A stretch of 43,227 bases of DNA. Source: Devosia psychrophila (GTDB taxonomy: Bacteria; Pseudomonadota; Alphaproteobacteria; Rhizobiales; Devosiaceae). The stretch lies in NCBI RefSeq assembly GCF_000971275.1, contig NZ_LAPV01000072.1:1-43227 (forward strand). The letters are read 5' to 3'. A program made the position numbers and the translations under genes. Positions 18,101-24,999 of the stretch are shown here, piece after piece. The notes under the pieces are model-generated. The model ran no database searches and had not been told where the DNA came from. It was given only the letters and a program-made list of their open reading frames with translations. Each line of letters opens with the position of its first letter. Positions within the stretch are counted from its first letter, which is position 1.

Positions 18101-18859
18101 CTCGTGATCGGCCTCAATACGACCTACGGCACGCAGAACAAGCACGGCATCATTGTCTCACGTGAGGTCGACAATAGTTGGATCGTTGGCAATGTCTCCT
18201 TCGACAATCACGGCTCTGGCCTGATGCTCGATCGCGACAGTACCGGCACGCTGATTTACGGCAATGTCGCTTTCGCCAACCATCAGGACGGTCTGACCCT
18301 CTTTGAAAGTTCCTGCAACCTCATCGTGGGCAACGATTTCTTCAACAATGGGCGCGCCGGGATCAAGGTGCGCAACAGTTGGGACATCGGCATCTACAAC
18401 AATGCAATCAGCAACAATGCCGAGGCTGGGCTCGAGTCCTACACGGCCCGAATTGAAGAAACCAGCGAAAGCCGCGACTTCGTTATGGATCCCTATGTGG
18501 CCGTCGCTTCCTTCGCCATGGCCGATAACGACATAGCGGGCAATGGGTCTGGTCTAAAGGTCAATGGCGTTTCCGGCTATGGCATCTTCGGAAACAACTT
18601 TCAGGCCCAGAACGGTCCGTTGGTTGCGGGCGATGCCAAGGGGCTAGAGAGCTTTCTCATCGGCGGGGAAGGGGGCAGGGCCATAGTGTCAAAAAGCTGC
18701 CTGCCTGCTCGGCCCGCTTATGTCTGCCCATTCCGCGACCTGGGCATCTTTCTGGGCGACGGCCAGGAACTGGCATTTAGCCAGCAGCCGGCAGCGGCAT
18801 GCACGGCTCAGCACAGCGCGGCGGCAGCGGCCCCTCAGGCAGCAGTGAGCCACCAATGA
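15119..18859 (+). CDS. algG: giant AlgG-type mannuronan C5-epimerase with N-terminal helical-repeat domain
   Basis: 1246 residues in one uninterrupted frame. A signal peptide (cleavage near FAQ, 41) is followed by about 650 residues of alanine/leucine-rich helical repeats (about 45-690) that look like a TPR/alpha-solenoid. From about 700 to 1200 lies a complete AlgG. It has the catalytic DPHDRS at 987-992, then NKHGIIVSREVDNSWIVGN and repeated right-handed beta-helix rungs (GLMLDRDS, DGLTLFESS, GIKVRNSW). AlgG converts mannuronate to guluronate in the polymer in the periplasm and is part of the secretion scaffold. Pseudomonas AlgG is only about 540 residues, so the first half is an addition, perhaps taking over scaffold duties of AlgK. 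The C-terminus has extra cysteines and an Ala/Gln tail. ATGA overlaps join it to alg44 and algL. Confidence 0.92.
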   Translation: MRSVFVASLGERVSGARTKLKNTVLALASCVLLLPFASSFAQDGTSGLITDMVTEIGASVLAADQAGNDADKLDHYLVALDRIVYLKMLGEASDSEDGVVVNAAIADLATEGASADDLRSLALSSLYRILSAGGDPTGRRVEIESLIAGIESAPLRVSAYIEYAMLEASSSTQSALPLLQTATLEAKSIDELEARSSALAGIALAAASFDGEAAGNLSNQTIAEIWPARARGFARYAIARQSLDGELSKASPDDLASAAQAALSNGDRALALKLASAIDPEQDDLRTNALNSVLQAALESSDLSLFPILATAYADNDAQIRAISQLIANRLETDRLFDVIALTDYLPDGPSLASIEFALAAALDEAGLAQMASDAIARGGAVIAGLTGIQRDAALGQAIEATIATDKLDLSMEFFGQLADRTQVQHALRRLSKALADNAQIAEAKTVFDSLVAEEDIDYALSGIAQAEVKAGNIEAGLAALQTVTDPKNRGRVQAQLARAYSRGGQFEDALALAADIVDLDYGVQAYLSIAKTGVESKVEGVVTQSNDLALALAETAETEKQRWELTVDIVGSIAFAGDFDAAQKLADDIADQTLRAKALALLSQNLSAASESEAALVLLTALPASSEIDDQIAEGLVSLSQDPQVLEQVVDRVRAFANDRLRVTTFRAIAEGQLDRLDVYGHGQGAGESTNTRAIPQQVGAVVTTANQSLYSNGRFEALALPGGLHAVDGYGYPDLGRGVADLRREMPTPVAGNVSVTLANLSPYNGKFLEDLPSGNTGMQVAATAQGELQPRVIVVESGVYTLGQLVDELIDTAGFALVQRDGGVVTLRAPVIVGEHATLILSGQEASTYNLSATSGAFIAVAGKLYVLDTTVQSWDEATLAPRPATKASAGVFRPFFVGWSGSTINMGGSTFNALGYAAPKSFGLAFSAGPKDLLANQPDAPNPTGTVVDNVFRNFEYGFYSYEADDVYLVGNQYDDNVVYAIDPHDRSHRLVIGLNTTYGTQNKHGIIVSREVDNSWIVGNVSFDNHGSGLMLDRDSTGTLIYGNVAFANHQDGLTLFESSCNLIVGNDFFNNGRAGIKVRNSWDIGIYNNAISNNAEAGLESYTARIEETSESRDFVMDPYVAVASFAMADNDIAGNGSGLKVNGVSGYGIFGNNFQAQNGPLVAGDAKGLESFLIGGEGGRAIVSKSCLPARPAYVCPFRDLGIFLGDGQELAFSQQPAAACTAQHSAAAAAPQAAVSHQ

Positions 18860-19968
18860 ACCTCGGTCGCTCCACGCTCGCTGCCATCGCCCTTGCAAGC
18901 GCCTGCAGTGCCGTCAACGCGGCCGAAGCCCGCTTGGGCGGTCTCTTTGACGTGAACGAGCGAATGTCACAATTGCAGGCTCCTGAATTTGCATCGATCA
19001 AGGAGGCCTGCTTGGCTGTTGCGGCCGACCCGGCTTGGCTGAACCTTCCCGTTATAGACGCCCTGGCGGCGACCGAAGGCTATGGCACCGATCGGGCCGC
19101 CAATGACTTCAACTGGGCAGTGATGGTGCTTGGCGGAAGGGCGCTTGCCGGAGACGATGCCGCAACGGACATGCTGGGCCAGCTCCTCCTCACCTGGTCG
19201 GCGGCCAACGCCTTTGAGGCCACCCAAGAAGTGCAAGACGCCTACTATGCCCTCAAGCGCGTCATGCTGCCGGTGGCCGTGAGCTACTCGATCATCAGGC
19301 CCCAGCTCGATGTCGAAGACAACAAGCAACTTGTCGATTGGATCGATCCTTTGGTTCGCCGGGTCGATCACCTCTTTGCCGGCGAAGTCGATCTCAACAA
19401 TCATCGCGATCTGGCCGACAGCGCTTTGATGGTCTGGGGAGCGGTCATCGGCGACGCGCAACTGGTAGCCAAAGGGATGGATCGCTACTTGGCGACCTTG
19501 GCTGAGGCGCGCCCCGACGGCAGTGTCCCATTGGAAACCCGCCGAGGGTCAAGGGCGCTTTGGTACACCCGGCAGCTTTTGTCGAGCCTCACCGTTATGG
19601 CCGAAGTGGCCAAGGGTCAGGGGAACGGCCTTTATGCCGAAAAGGTCGATCAAGTGACCATCTGGACGATGATGGGCTTTTTGCTCAATGGCATCCACAA
19701 CCCAGTTCTGGTTAACGCCTATGCCGGGCAAAACTACATACCAGGCCCAAGTATCGATTTCCGTAGCCAGGACTACGGATTTCTCCAAGCACGGGGCAAT
19801 GGCCGGCATTACCTGGCCTTCATGGAAGCGCTGGCCGCGCAGCCGCCAGCAGGTCTGGGTCAGCAGCGCACGGCCGAGGCGCTGCAACGGCTGGGCATCG
19901 ATGAGCGCCCGTTAATCGACGAATTTGCCGGCGGAAACGCAACATGTTTTTGGGGACAACCAGAATGA
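18856..19968 (+). CDS. algL: AlgL-type periplasmic alginate lyase (PL5)
   Basis: 370 residues, starting at the ATG at 18856 that overlaps the algG stop. The open frame from 18799 adds 19 residues that are not signal-like, whereas this start gives a clean signal peptide cleaved near NAA-EA (23). PL5 lyases are alpha/alpha-barrel enzymes. The catalytic region here is NNHRDLADSALMVWG (181-195) with the Asn-His-Arg triad, followed by ETRRGSRALWYTRQLL (227-242) with the catalytic tyrosine. In Pseudomonas, AlgL clears alginate that strays into the periplasm and belongs to the secretion complex. The usual NNHRYWAA reads NNHRDLAD here, so the active-site edge differs. ATGA coupling to the next gene continues. 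Confidence 0.88.
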   Translation: MNLGRSTLAAIALASACSAVNAAEARLGGLFDVNERMSQLQAPEFASIKEACLAVAADPAWLNLPVIDALAATEGYGTDRAANDFNWAVMVLGGRALAGDDAATDMLGQLLLTWSAANAFEATQEVQDAYYALKRVMLPVAVSYSIIRPQLDVEDNKQLVDWIDPLVRRVDHLFAGEVDLNNHRDLADSALMVWGAVIGDAQLVAKGMDRYLATLAEARPDGSVPLETRRGSRALWYTRQLLSSLTVMAEVAKGQGNGLYAEKVDQVTIWTMMGFLLNGIHNPVLVNAYAGQNYIPGPSIDFRSQDYGFLQARGNGRHYLAFMEALAAQPPAGLGQQRTAEALQRLGIDERPLIDEFAGGNATCFWGQPE

Positions 19969-22895
19969 ACAGGGCCCTACGCCTCAAGCCAAGTGTGCTG
20001 GCTGTCGTTCTTTTGCTCTTAAGTCCAGCCGTGATCGCGGCCCAGGACGTAAGCGCAGTCGCGACCTCGACCGCAGCCGCGGCTGAACTGGAAAGCATGG
20101 ATCCCACCGCGCTGGTCAAGTTCGCTAACGAACAGCGGGCCGGCATTCTGGCATTTCCGGGCAATCCGCTTCTGGTTCCCCACTACGACCTGGCCCGTGC
20201 CGCCCTGGAAAAGGCCGTCGCGACAGCAGGCGTGCCACCCGCAGGCGCCAAACTCGCTTTGGCAAAGATGCTGTTGGCAGGCGAGGGCGGACAGGTCGAT
20301 TTTGACCGCGCAATCGAATTGCTGCAGCAGGAATTTGCCGCAGGCGAGGCTGAGGCCGGAATGATCCTGGGTTCCGAGTTCCTTCAGGTCTCGGGCCGGG
20401 AACAGGAGGGTGCAGATGCCCTGCTGCTGGCGCTACGCCTGGGGGATGCGGCTGCCGCCTTCGCCCTCGCCGACTATCATCGACAAAGCGATCCAGAGCA
20501 ATCGGCGCGCTTTGAAAGGTTAGCCTTCTCCATGCTGGAAGCGCGTGTTGCCAGCCAAGACAATGAAGCCGCTTTTGAGCTGGCCGAGTATTACCGCCGA
20601 ACTGGACCGGCACACGACATCGACAAGGCGCTCAGTCTCTATGGCTTTGCCTACGAGGGGGGCAATGAACGCGCACTTTACTGGATGGCGAGCATCCGTG
20701 CCGAAAGCAGCGTCGCCAGTGATCGCCAAGAGGCCGTCCGGCTCTTCGACCTAGCAGCGCAACGCGGTTCGGTCGAAGCGGCCCGTGCCTTGGCCGTTGC
20801 CCATTCGACTGGGGAATTGGAAGTCAGTGACGAGCTCAACGCCCTCTGGTTGGACCGACTCGTTGAACTGGGTGACGTGGCCGGCGAATTGCTGCTGGCC
20901 AACCAGGCCAGTACCTCGCCCCAGGACCGAAATCGGGCTGCAGCAAAACTGTTCGATGAGCTGATGGCTGAAACTACGCCCAGTATTACCGATTTGCTGG
21001 AACTAGGCGGCAAATTCCGTGACGGAGACGGCGTCGCAGTGGATGGCGAGCGAGCTCTCCAATTGTTCAAGCGGGCCCTTGATCGGGGGAGCAAGGACGG
21101 CGTGCTGCGCTACGCAGAACTGATCCTGGCAGATCCATCATTGCAGACACAAGACAACCTGCGTGCCGCCTTCGACAGCCTGCAGCTCATTGCCTCCAGC
21201 GGCAGCGTGAGCGGGGCCGTGACTCTGGGCGATTACTATGTGCAGGGGCTCGGGGTACAAAGCGACCCCGACGAGGCTCTCAAGTGGTACGAGCGCGCTG
21301 TTCAAGGCGGCAATTCAATCAGCGCCATGTCCCGCATCGCCGAACAATATGTCGCCAGTACCGATCCCGCCAAGCAGCGCTTGGCTCTGCCGTGGTGGGA
21401 GAAGGCCGCCGCAGCCGGCAGCATTACCGCCCAGGTTACCATTGCCAACGCGTATGCCCAGGCAACTTGGTTGTCCTTCAATCCGCTCAAGGCGACCCTC
21501 TGGTATTCCAAAGCCATCGCCGCGGGCGATCTGACGTCGGTGGATGCCCTTGCAAAACTACATGTCCAATTTGGTGGTGCTGCCGGTCTGGCCACCGCCG
21601 AGCAGGTCTATACTGATGCCATCGATGCGGGCCTTAAGGGCGCAGGGTTGCGCTATGCCACGTTCCTGGCCTCGGTCGGGCGTGATGCCGAAGCGGTCGC
21701 TTTGCTCCAAAACAAGGACGAACCACTAACCACAGCTGGGGCACTGCTGTTGCGTCGGTTGTTCACGACCGGTGAAGCCGGTCAACAGGCACTCGACAAG
21801 GCAGACCACTATCTCGAGATCGCGCGTGAGGAAGTTTCTTCCGATCCCGCCGAGCGCCTTGTCCTGGCCGACGCGCTGCTGGATTCGGAAAAGCCCGAAG
21901 ACCAGGCCGAGGCCGTCACCCTGCTCAAGGAGTTATCGGCCCAGCGCCTGCCCGGCGTGGTCCGCATGCTTGGCGACGCTTACATTATGGGCCGAGGCAC
22001 GGCCAAGGACGTCGAGACTGGCCTCAATATCTACACTCGCGGCATCGGCGCCGGAGAAATTGAAGCCAGCGTCGGATTGGCCGAGCTCTATGCCGAGGGC
22101 GTTTATTTGCCGGCCGAGCCGCAGAAGGCGCTCGAGCTGTTCACTCAGGCGCTGGTCGCCGCCCCTCGCAATTCCGGCGCCAATTCGGGCCTAGCCGATC
22201 TCTATCGCTCCGGCGCCCTGGGCAAGCCCGACCTGGCCAAAGCGGCGCGGCATTATCTGGCGGCCGCTGCAGCTGGCAGCAATTCTGCCAAGCTGGCGCT
22301 GGGTGATCTTTATATGTGGGGTTCAGGCGTCGATCGTGATGCCAGAGCCTCCGAGCAATGGCTGACCCAAGCCAGCCTGGCTGGGGGGGTCGATGCCCAA
22401 ATCCGGCTCGCCGCGCTCAACTCCTCGGTTATTGCAGGGCCGGCTAAGCCAAGGGAGGCCTTTGCCCATGCTCTTCAAGCTGCAAGTCGCGGTGATGTCG
22501 AGGCCATGCGCATTGTCGGGGTCTCCCTGCTCAGTGGCTTTGGAACGCCCCAAAGCCGCGATCACGCAATCGCCTGGCTCGAAAGGGCAGCAGCTGCCCA
22601 ATCGAGCGATGCCGTGTTCGACCTGTTCCGCGTCTTTGACGAAGGAGCGGCCGGACCTCGTGACGCCGAACTGGCGGCACAATGGCTGCGCAAGGCCGCC
22701 GATCTGGCAAATCCCTCCGCGCTCTATCGGCTGGCGCTGGAATCGCTGCAGCCCGACGGATCGATATCTGATCCGGCCGCAATCGAGCTGCTAACCCAGG
22801 CCGCCCATGCCAACCACAATCAATCCAAAAAGATGCTTGTGCGCCTCGGGTTGCTCTCGGCAAGCGAGGCCGAGGCTGGATTTGACGATGAATGA
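19965..22895 (+). CDS. large periplasmic Sel1/TPR-repeat protein, AlgK-like
   Basis: 976 residues from the ATG at 19965, which overlaps the algL stop. It has a signal peptide cleaved near IAA-QD (26) but no lipobox cysteine. The rest is an array of Sel1-type repeats, with units such as GDYYVQGLGVQSDPDEALKW and GDLYMWGSGVDRDARASEQW. It sits in the operon where an AlgK is expected. AlgK of Pseudomonas (about 475 residues) is a lipoprotein that positions the AlgE porin and binds AlgX. This protein is twice as long and apparently not lipidated. I infer a periplasmic scaffold role. It might also be a general Sel1 adaptor. Confidence 0.85.
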   Translation: MNRALRLKPSVLAVVLLLLSPAVIAAQDVSAVATSTAAAAELESMDPTALVKFANEQRAGILAFPGNPLLVPHYDLARAALEKAVATAGVPPAGAKLALAKMLLAGEGGQVDFDRAIELLQQEFAAGEAEAGMILGSEFLQVSGREQEGADALLLALRLGDAAAAFALADYHRQSDPEQSARFERLAFSMLEARVASQDNEAAFELAEYYRRTGPAHDIDKALSLYGFAYEGGNERALYWMASIRAESSVASDRQEAVRLFDLAAQRGSVEAARALAVAHSTGELEVSDELNALWLDRLVELGDVAGELLLANQASTSPQDRNRAAAKLFDELMAETTPSITDLLELGGKFRDGDGVAVDGERALQLFKRALDRGSKDGVLRYAELILADPSLQTQDNLRAAFDSLQLIASSGSVSGAVTLGDYYVQGLGVQSDPDEALKWYERAVQGGNSISAMSRIAEQYVASTDPAKQRLALPWWEKAAAAGSITAQVTIANAYAQATWLSFNPLKATLWYSKAIAAGDLTSVDALAKLHVQFGGAAGLATAEQVYTDAIDAGLKGAGLRYATFLASVGRDAEAVALLQNKDEPLTTAGALLLRRLFTTGEAGQQALDKADHYLEIAREEVSSDPAERLVLADALLDSEKPEDQAEAVTLLKELSAQRLPGVVRMLGDAYIMGRGTAKDVETGLNIYTRGIGAGEIEASVGLAELYAEGVYLPAEPQKALELFTQALVAAPRNSGANSGLADLYRSGALGKPDLAKAARHYLAAAAAGSNSAKLALGDLYMWGSGVDRDARASEQWLTQASLAGGVDAQIRLAALNSSVIAGPAKPREAFAHALQAASRGDVEAMRIVGVSLLSGFGTPQSRDHAIAWLERAAAAQSSDAVFDLFRVFDEGAAGPRDAELAAQWLRKAADLANPSALYRLALESLQPDGSISDPAAIELLTQAAHANHNQSKKMLVRLGLLSASEAEAGFDDE

Positions 22896-22939
22896 AACCA
22901 CAGTGCCCACTAACCATCACATCTCTATGGAGGTCACCA

Positions 22940-24331
22940 ATGTCTGACCTGAAGCACACGGCGCGGCTGTCCCTGATCGCCCTGGCGCTGGCACTGGGGC
23001 AAAGTCTACTGGCCCAACCTACGGTGCTGGCAGCCTCTAACGTCGCGGCAGCTGCAACGCCCTTCACCTGCGACTTTCGTCCAAGCAATGAAGAGGCCGC
23101 TTTTGACGTGGTCCCCGGCAAGGCTGGTCTGTTCTTTAGGCGCGATACCGACCTCGAGGAATTCTTCGAGCTCACCCCCGAGGCCCAACACAGTTTCCAG
23201 CAACTGGTTGCCGCCTTGCGCGTCAGAGGCACCGATCTTGTCTTCGTGCCCCTGCCGCCGCGGGGTTTGGTTCAGTATCAGTATCTGGATGACACGAACC
23301 TGGATCAGGCCCTCTACGATCGCACCTTCGCGCTTGGCGAATTCAAGCGTTATATCGAGCAACTGCGGGGCGCCGGCGTGACAGTCGTGGACCTTCTGGC
23401 CAAGGTCGAGGCCGATGATCTGTGGGACAATTTTTATTACCTGCGGGACCACCATTGGACCACGACCGGAGCCCATGCCGCCGCGGCTGCGGTGGCAGAT
23501 GCCCTCGCAGCACTGCCAAGCGTGGCCTCTCTTTCCACCTATGCCTTCACGACCGAGCAAACCGGGGACGTCGCGCGCAAGTCGCCGATGGGTTTTGAGA
23601 TCCAGCGCCGCTGCGGCGCCGAAATCCCCGCCGAAATGGACGTGAGCTACGCAACCACCCGGGCCGCGGCGACAGCCGATGATCTATTGGGCCTAACCGC
23701 TAAAACGCCCGCGATCGCCCTCGTCGGCTCAAGTTTCAGTGCCGGCCAGTTCCATTTCGCCGACTTCATCTCTCAAGAGAGTTCGCTGGAGGTCGCCAAT
23801 TATGCGATCGACGGCGCTGAATTTGTTGGATCGCTTGCCAGCTTGGTATTCTCCCGCAATTTTGTCGAGGTGCCGCCTCCGGCTATCGTTTGGGAAGCGC
23901 CCTCATACTACAACATCAACCTCGAGCTCTTCTCTGCCGTGCCCCAGCTCCTGCCGGCGATTTACGGACCGTGCGCGGAAGACGAGACAATTGCCTCCTC
24001 CGGACAAGTCAATGTTGGTGACAAAACCCAGGTTTTGAGCTTTGGCGAAGCCGACGCCATCACCGGAGATGACTTCTACCTCTATATTGACGGCCCTGAA
24101 ATGGGGGATACCCCCGTCTCGGTAACGCTGCGCTATTCGGATGGCGATTACTACACGGCCTCGCTCGGTGAATTTTCTCGCTTCGTTCGCGATGGCCGGT
24201 ACTTCTTACAATTGAACGACGAGTTTGAAGCGTCGCTGCTGGAAGTGGCGGTTGAAACGCCGACCCCATCCACACTGACCGCAAAACTGTGTAGCGTTCC
24301 CGCAGCCTTTGCCAATATTGGAGATCTTTAG
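22940..24331 (+). CDS. algX: AlgX-type alginate O-acetyltransferase (SGNH plus C-terminal beta domain)
   Basis: 463 residues from the ATG at 22940, supported by GGAGG 6 nt upstream; the 22892 start lacks one and adds a non-signal segment. The signal peptide ends near AAS (33). The SGNH-like domain (about 50-340) has the acid-histidine pair in RDHHWTTTGAH (169-179; D170, H172) and the serine in LVGSSFSAG (261-269; S264/S265). A C-terminal beta-rich domain (about 355-455) corresponds to the carbohydrate-binding module of AlgX. AlgX transfers acetyl groups onto mannuronate in the periplasm. It is followed 1 bp later by algF. Confidence 0.85.
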   Translation: MSDLKHTARLSLIALALALGQSLLAQPTVLAASNVAAAATPFTCDFRPSNEEAAFDVVPGKAGLFFRRDTDLEEFFELTPEAQHSFQQLVAALRVRGTDLVFVPLPPRGLVQYQYLDDTNLDQALYDRTFALGEFKRYIEQLRGAGVTVVDLLAKVEADDLWDNFYYLRDHHWTTTGAHAAAAAVADALAALPSVASLSTYAFTTEQTGDVARKSPMGFEIQRRCGAEIPAEMDVSYATTRAAATADDLLGLTAKTPAIALVGSSFSAGQFHFADFISQESSLEVANYAIDGAEFVGSLASLVFSRNFVEVPPPAIVWEAPSYYNINLELFSAVPQLLPAIYGPCAEDETIASSGQVNVGDKTQVLSFGEADAITGDDFYLYIDGPEMGDTPVSVTLRYSDGDYYTASLGEFSRFVRDGRYFLQLNDEFEASLLEVAVETPTPSTLTAKLCSVPAAFANIGDL

Positions 24332-24332
24332 C

Positions 24333-24965
24333 ATGAAGCGCCTGGTTTGGACGCTGCTAGCCCTCGGGTTTGTGAGCGTCGCAGCAAGAGCAGATGACGA
24401 TGCGGCAATTTACGGCCCCGATATTCCGGCAGACGCAGCCTTTGTCCGGGTGATCGACGCTCTGGGCACGCCGGACCTTGCCGTGACGGTGGACGGCACT
24501 GCAGCTTCCACCGGGCTCTCCGGTGCCACTGGCTATACCGTCGTTACGTCCGGCGAGATCGAGATAACCTCGGGTGAGAACGTGGCTGTCGTGCCCGTAA
24601 CGGCGGGAACCGTCTATTCGATCGCTGTATCGGGAGTGGCCGGCGCCGTGCCGACAGTCTTTGAGGATGCGATCGCTGAGGATCCGAGCAAGGCAACAAT
24701 TGCGCTTTACAACCTCTCGGGTGAGCCAGTCAGCATTGCCGCGCTGGCCGAGCGTGTGACGGTGATCGAACCCGTTGCCGCCGAAGCGTCAGCGCTACGG
24801 GCCGTCAATGCCGTCGTCATTGACCTCTATCTGGAAGGCAGCGCCGCCACGATAGAGAATTTTCCGCAGTTTGCCCTGCAGGCAAAAACGATTGCTTCGT
24901 TTTTTGTCTTCGGTGACTCAGTAACTGTGCGCGTCACCAATAGCGTCGAGCGCACGCAGTCTTAA
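24333..24965 (+). CDS. algF: AlgF-type alginate O-acetylation protein
   Basis: 210 residues. The ATG at 24333 follows the algX stop by 1 bp, with GGAG 9 nt upstream; the frame from 24309 is rejected because it precedes the signal peptide. Cleavage is predicted at ARA-DD (20). The mature N-terminus AAIYGPDIPADAAFVRV matches the AlgF start (DAALYGPxxPxGxAFVRV), and later IALYNLSGEPVSI fits the second half. AlgF is a periplasmic two-domain beta protein, thought to pass acetyl groups between AlgI/AlgJ and AlgX. No enzymatic motif is expected. Confidence 0.87.
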   Translation: MKRLVWTLLALGFVSVAARADDDAAIYGPDIPADAAFVRVIDALGTPDLAVTVDGTAASTGLSGATGYTVVTSGEIEITSGENVAVVPVTAGTVYSIAVSGVAGAVPTVFEDAIAEDPSKATIALYNLSGEPVSIAALAERVTVIEPVAAEASALRAVNAVVIDLYLEGSAATIENFPQFALQAKTIASFFVFGDSVTVRVTNSVERTQS

Positions 24966-24999
24966 CGTGCCGCATCTGGTTTTTTGACGGGAGATTTCG

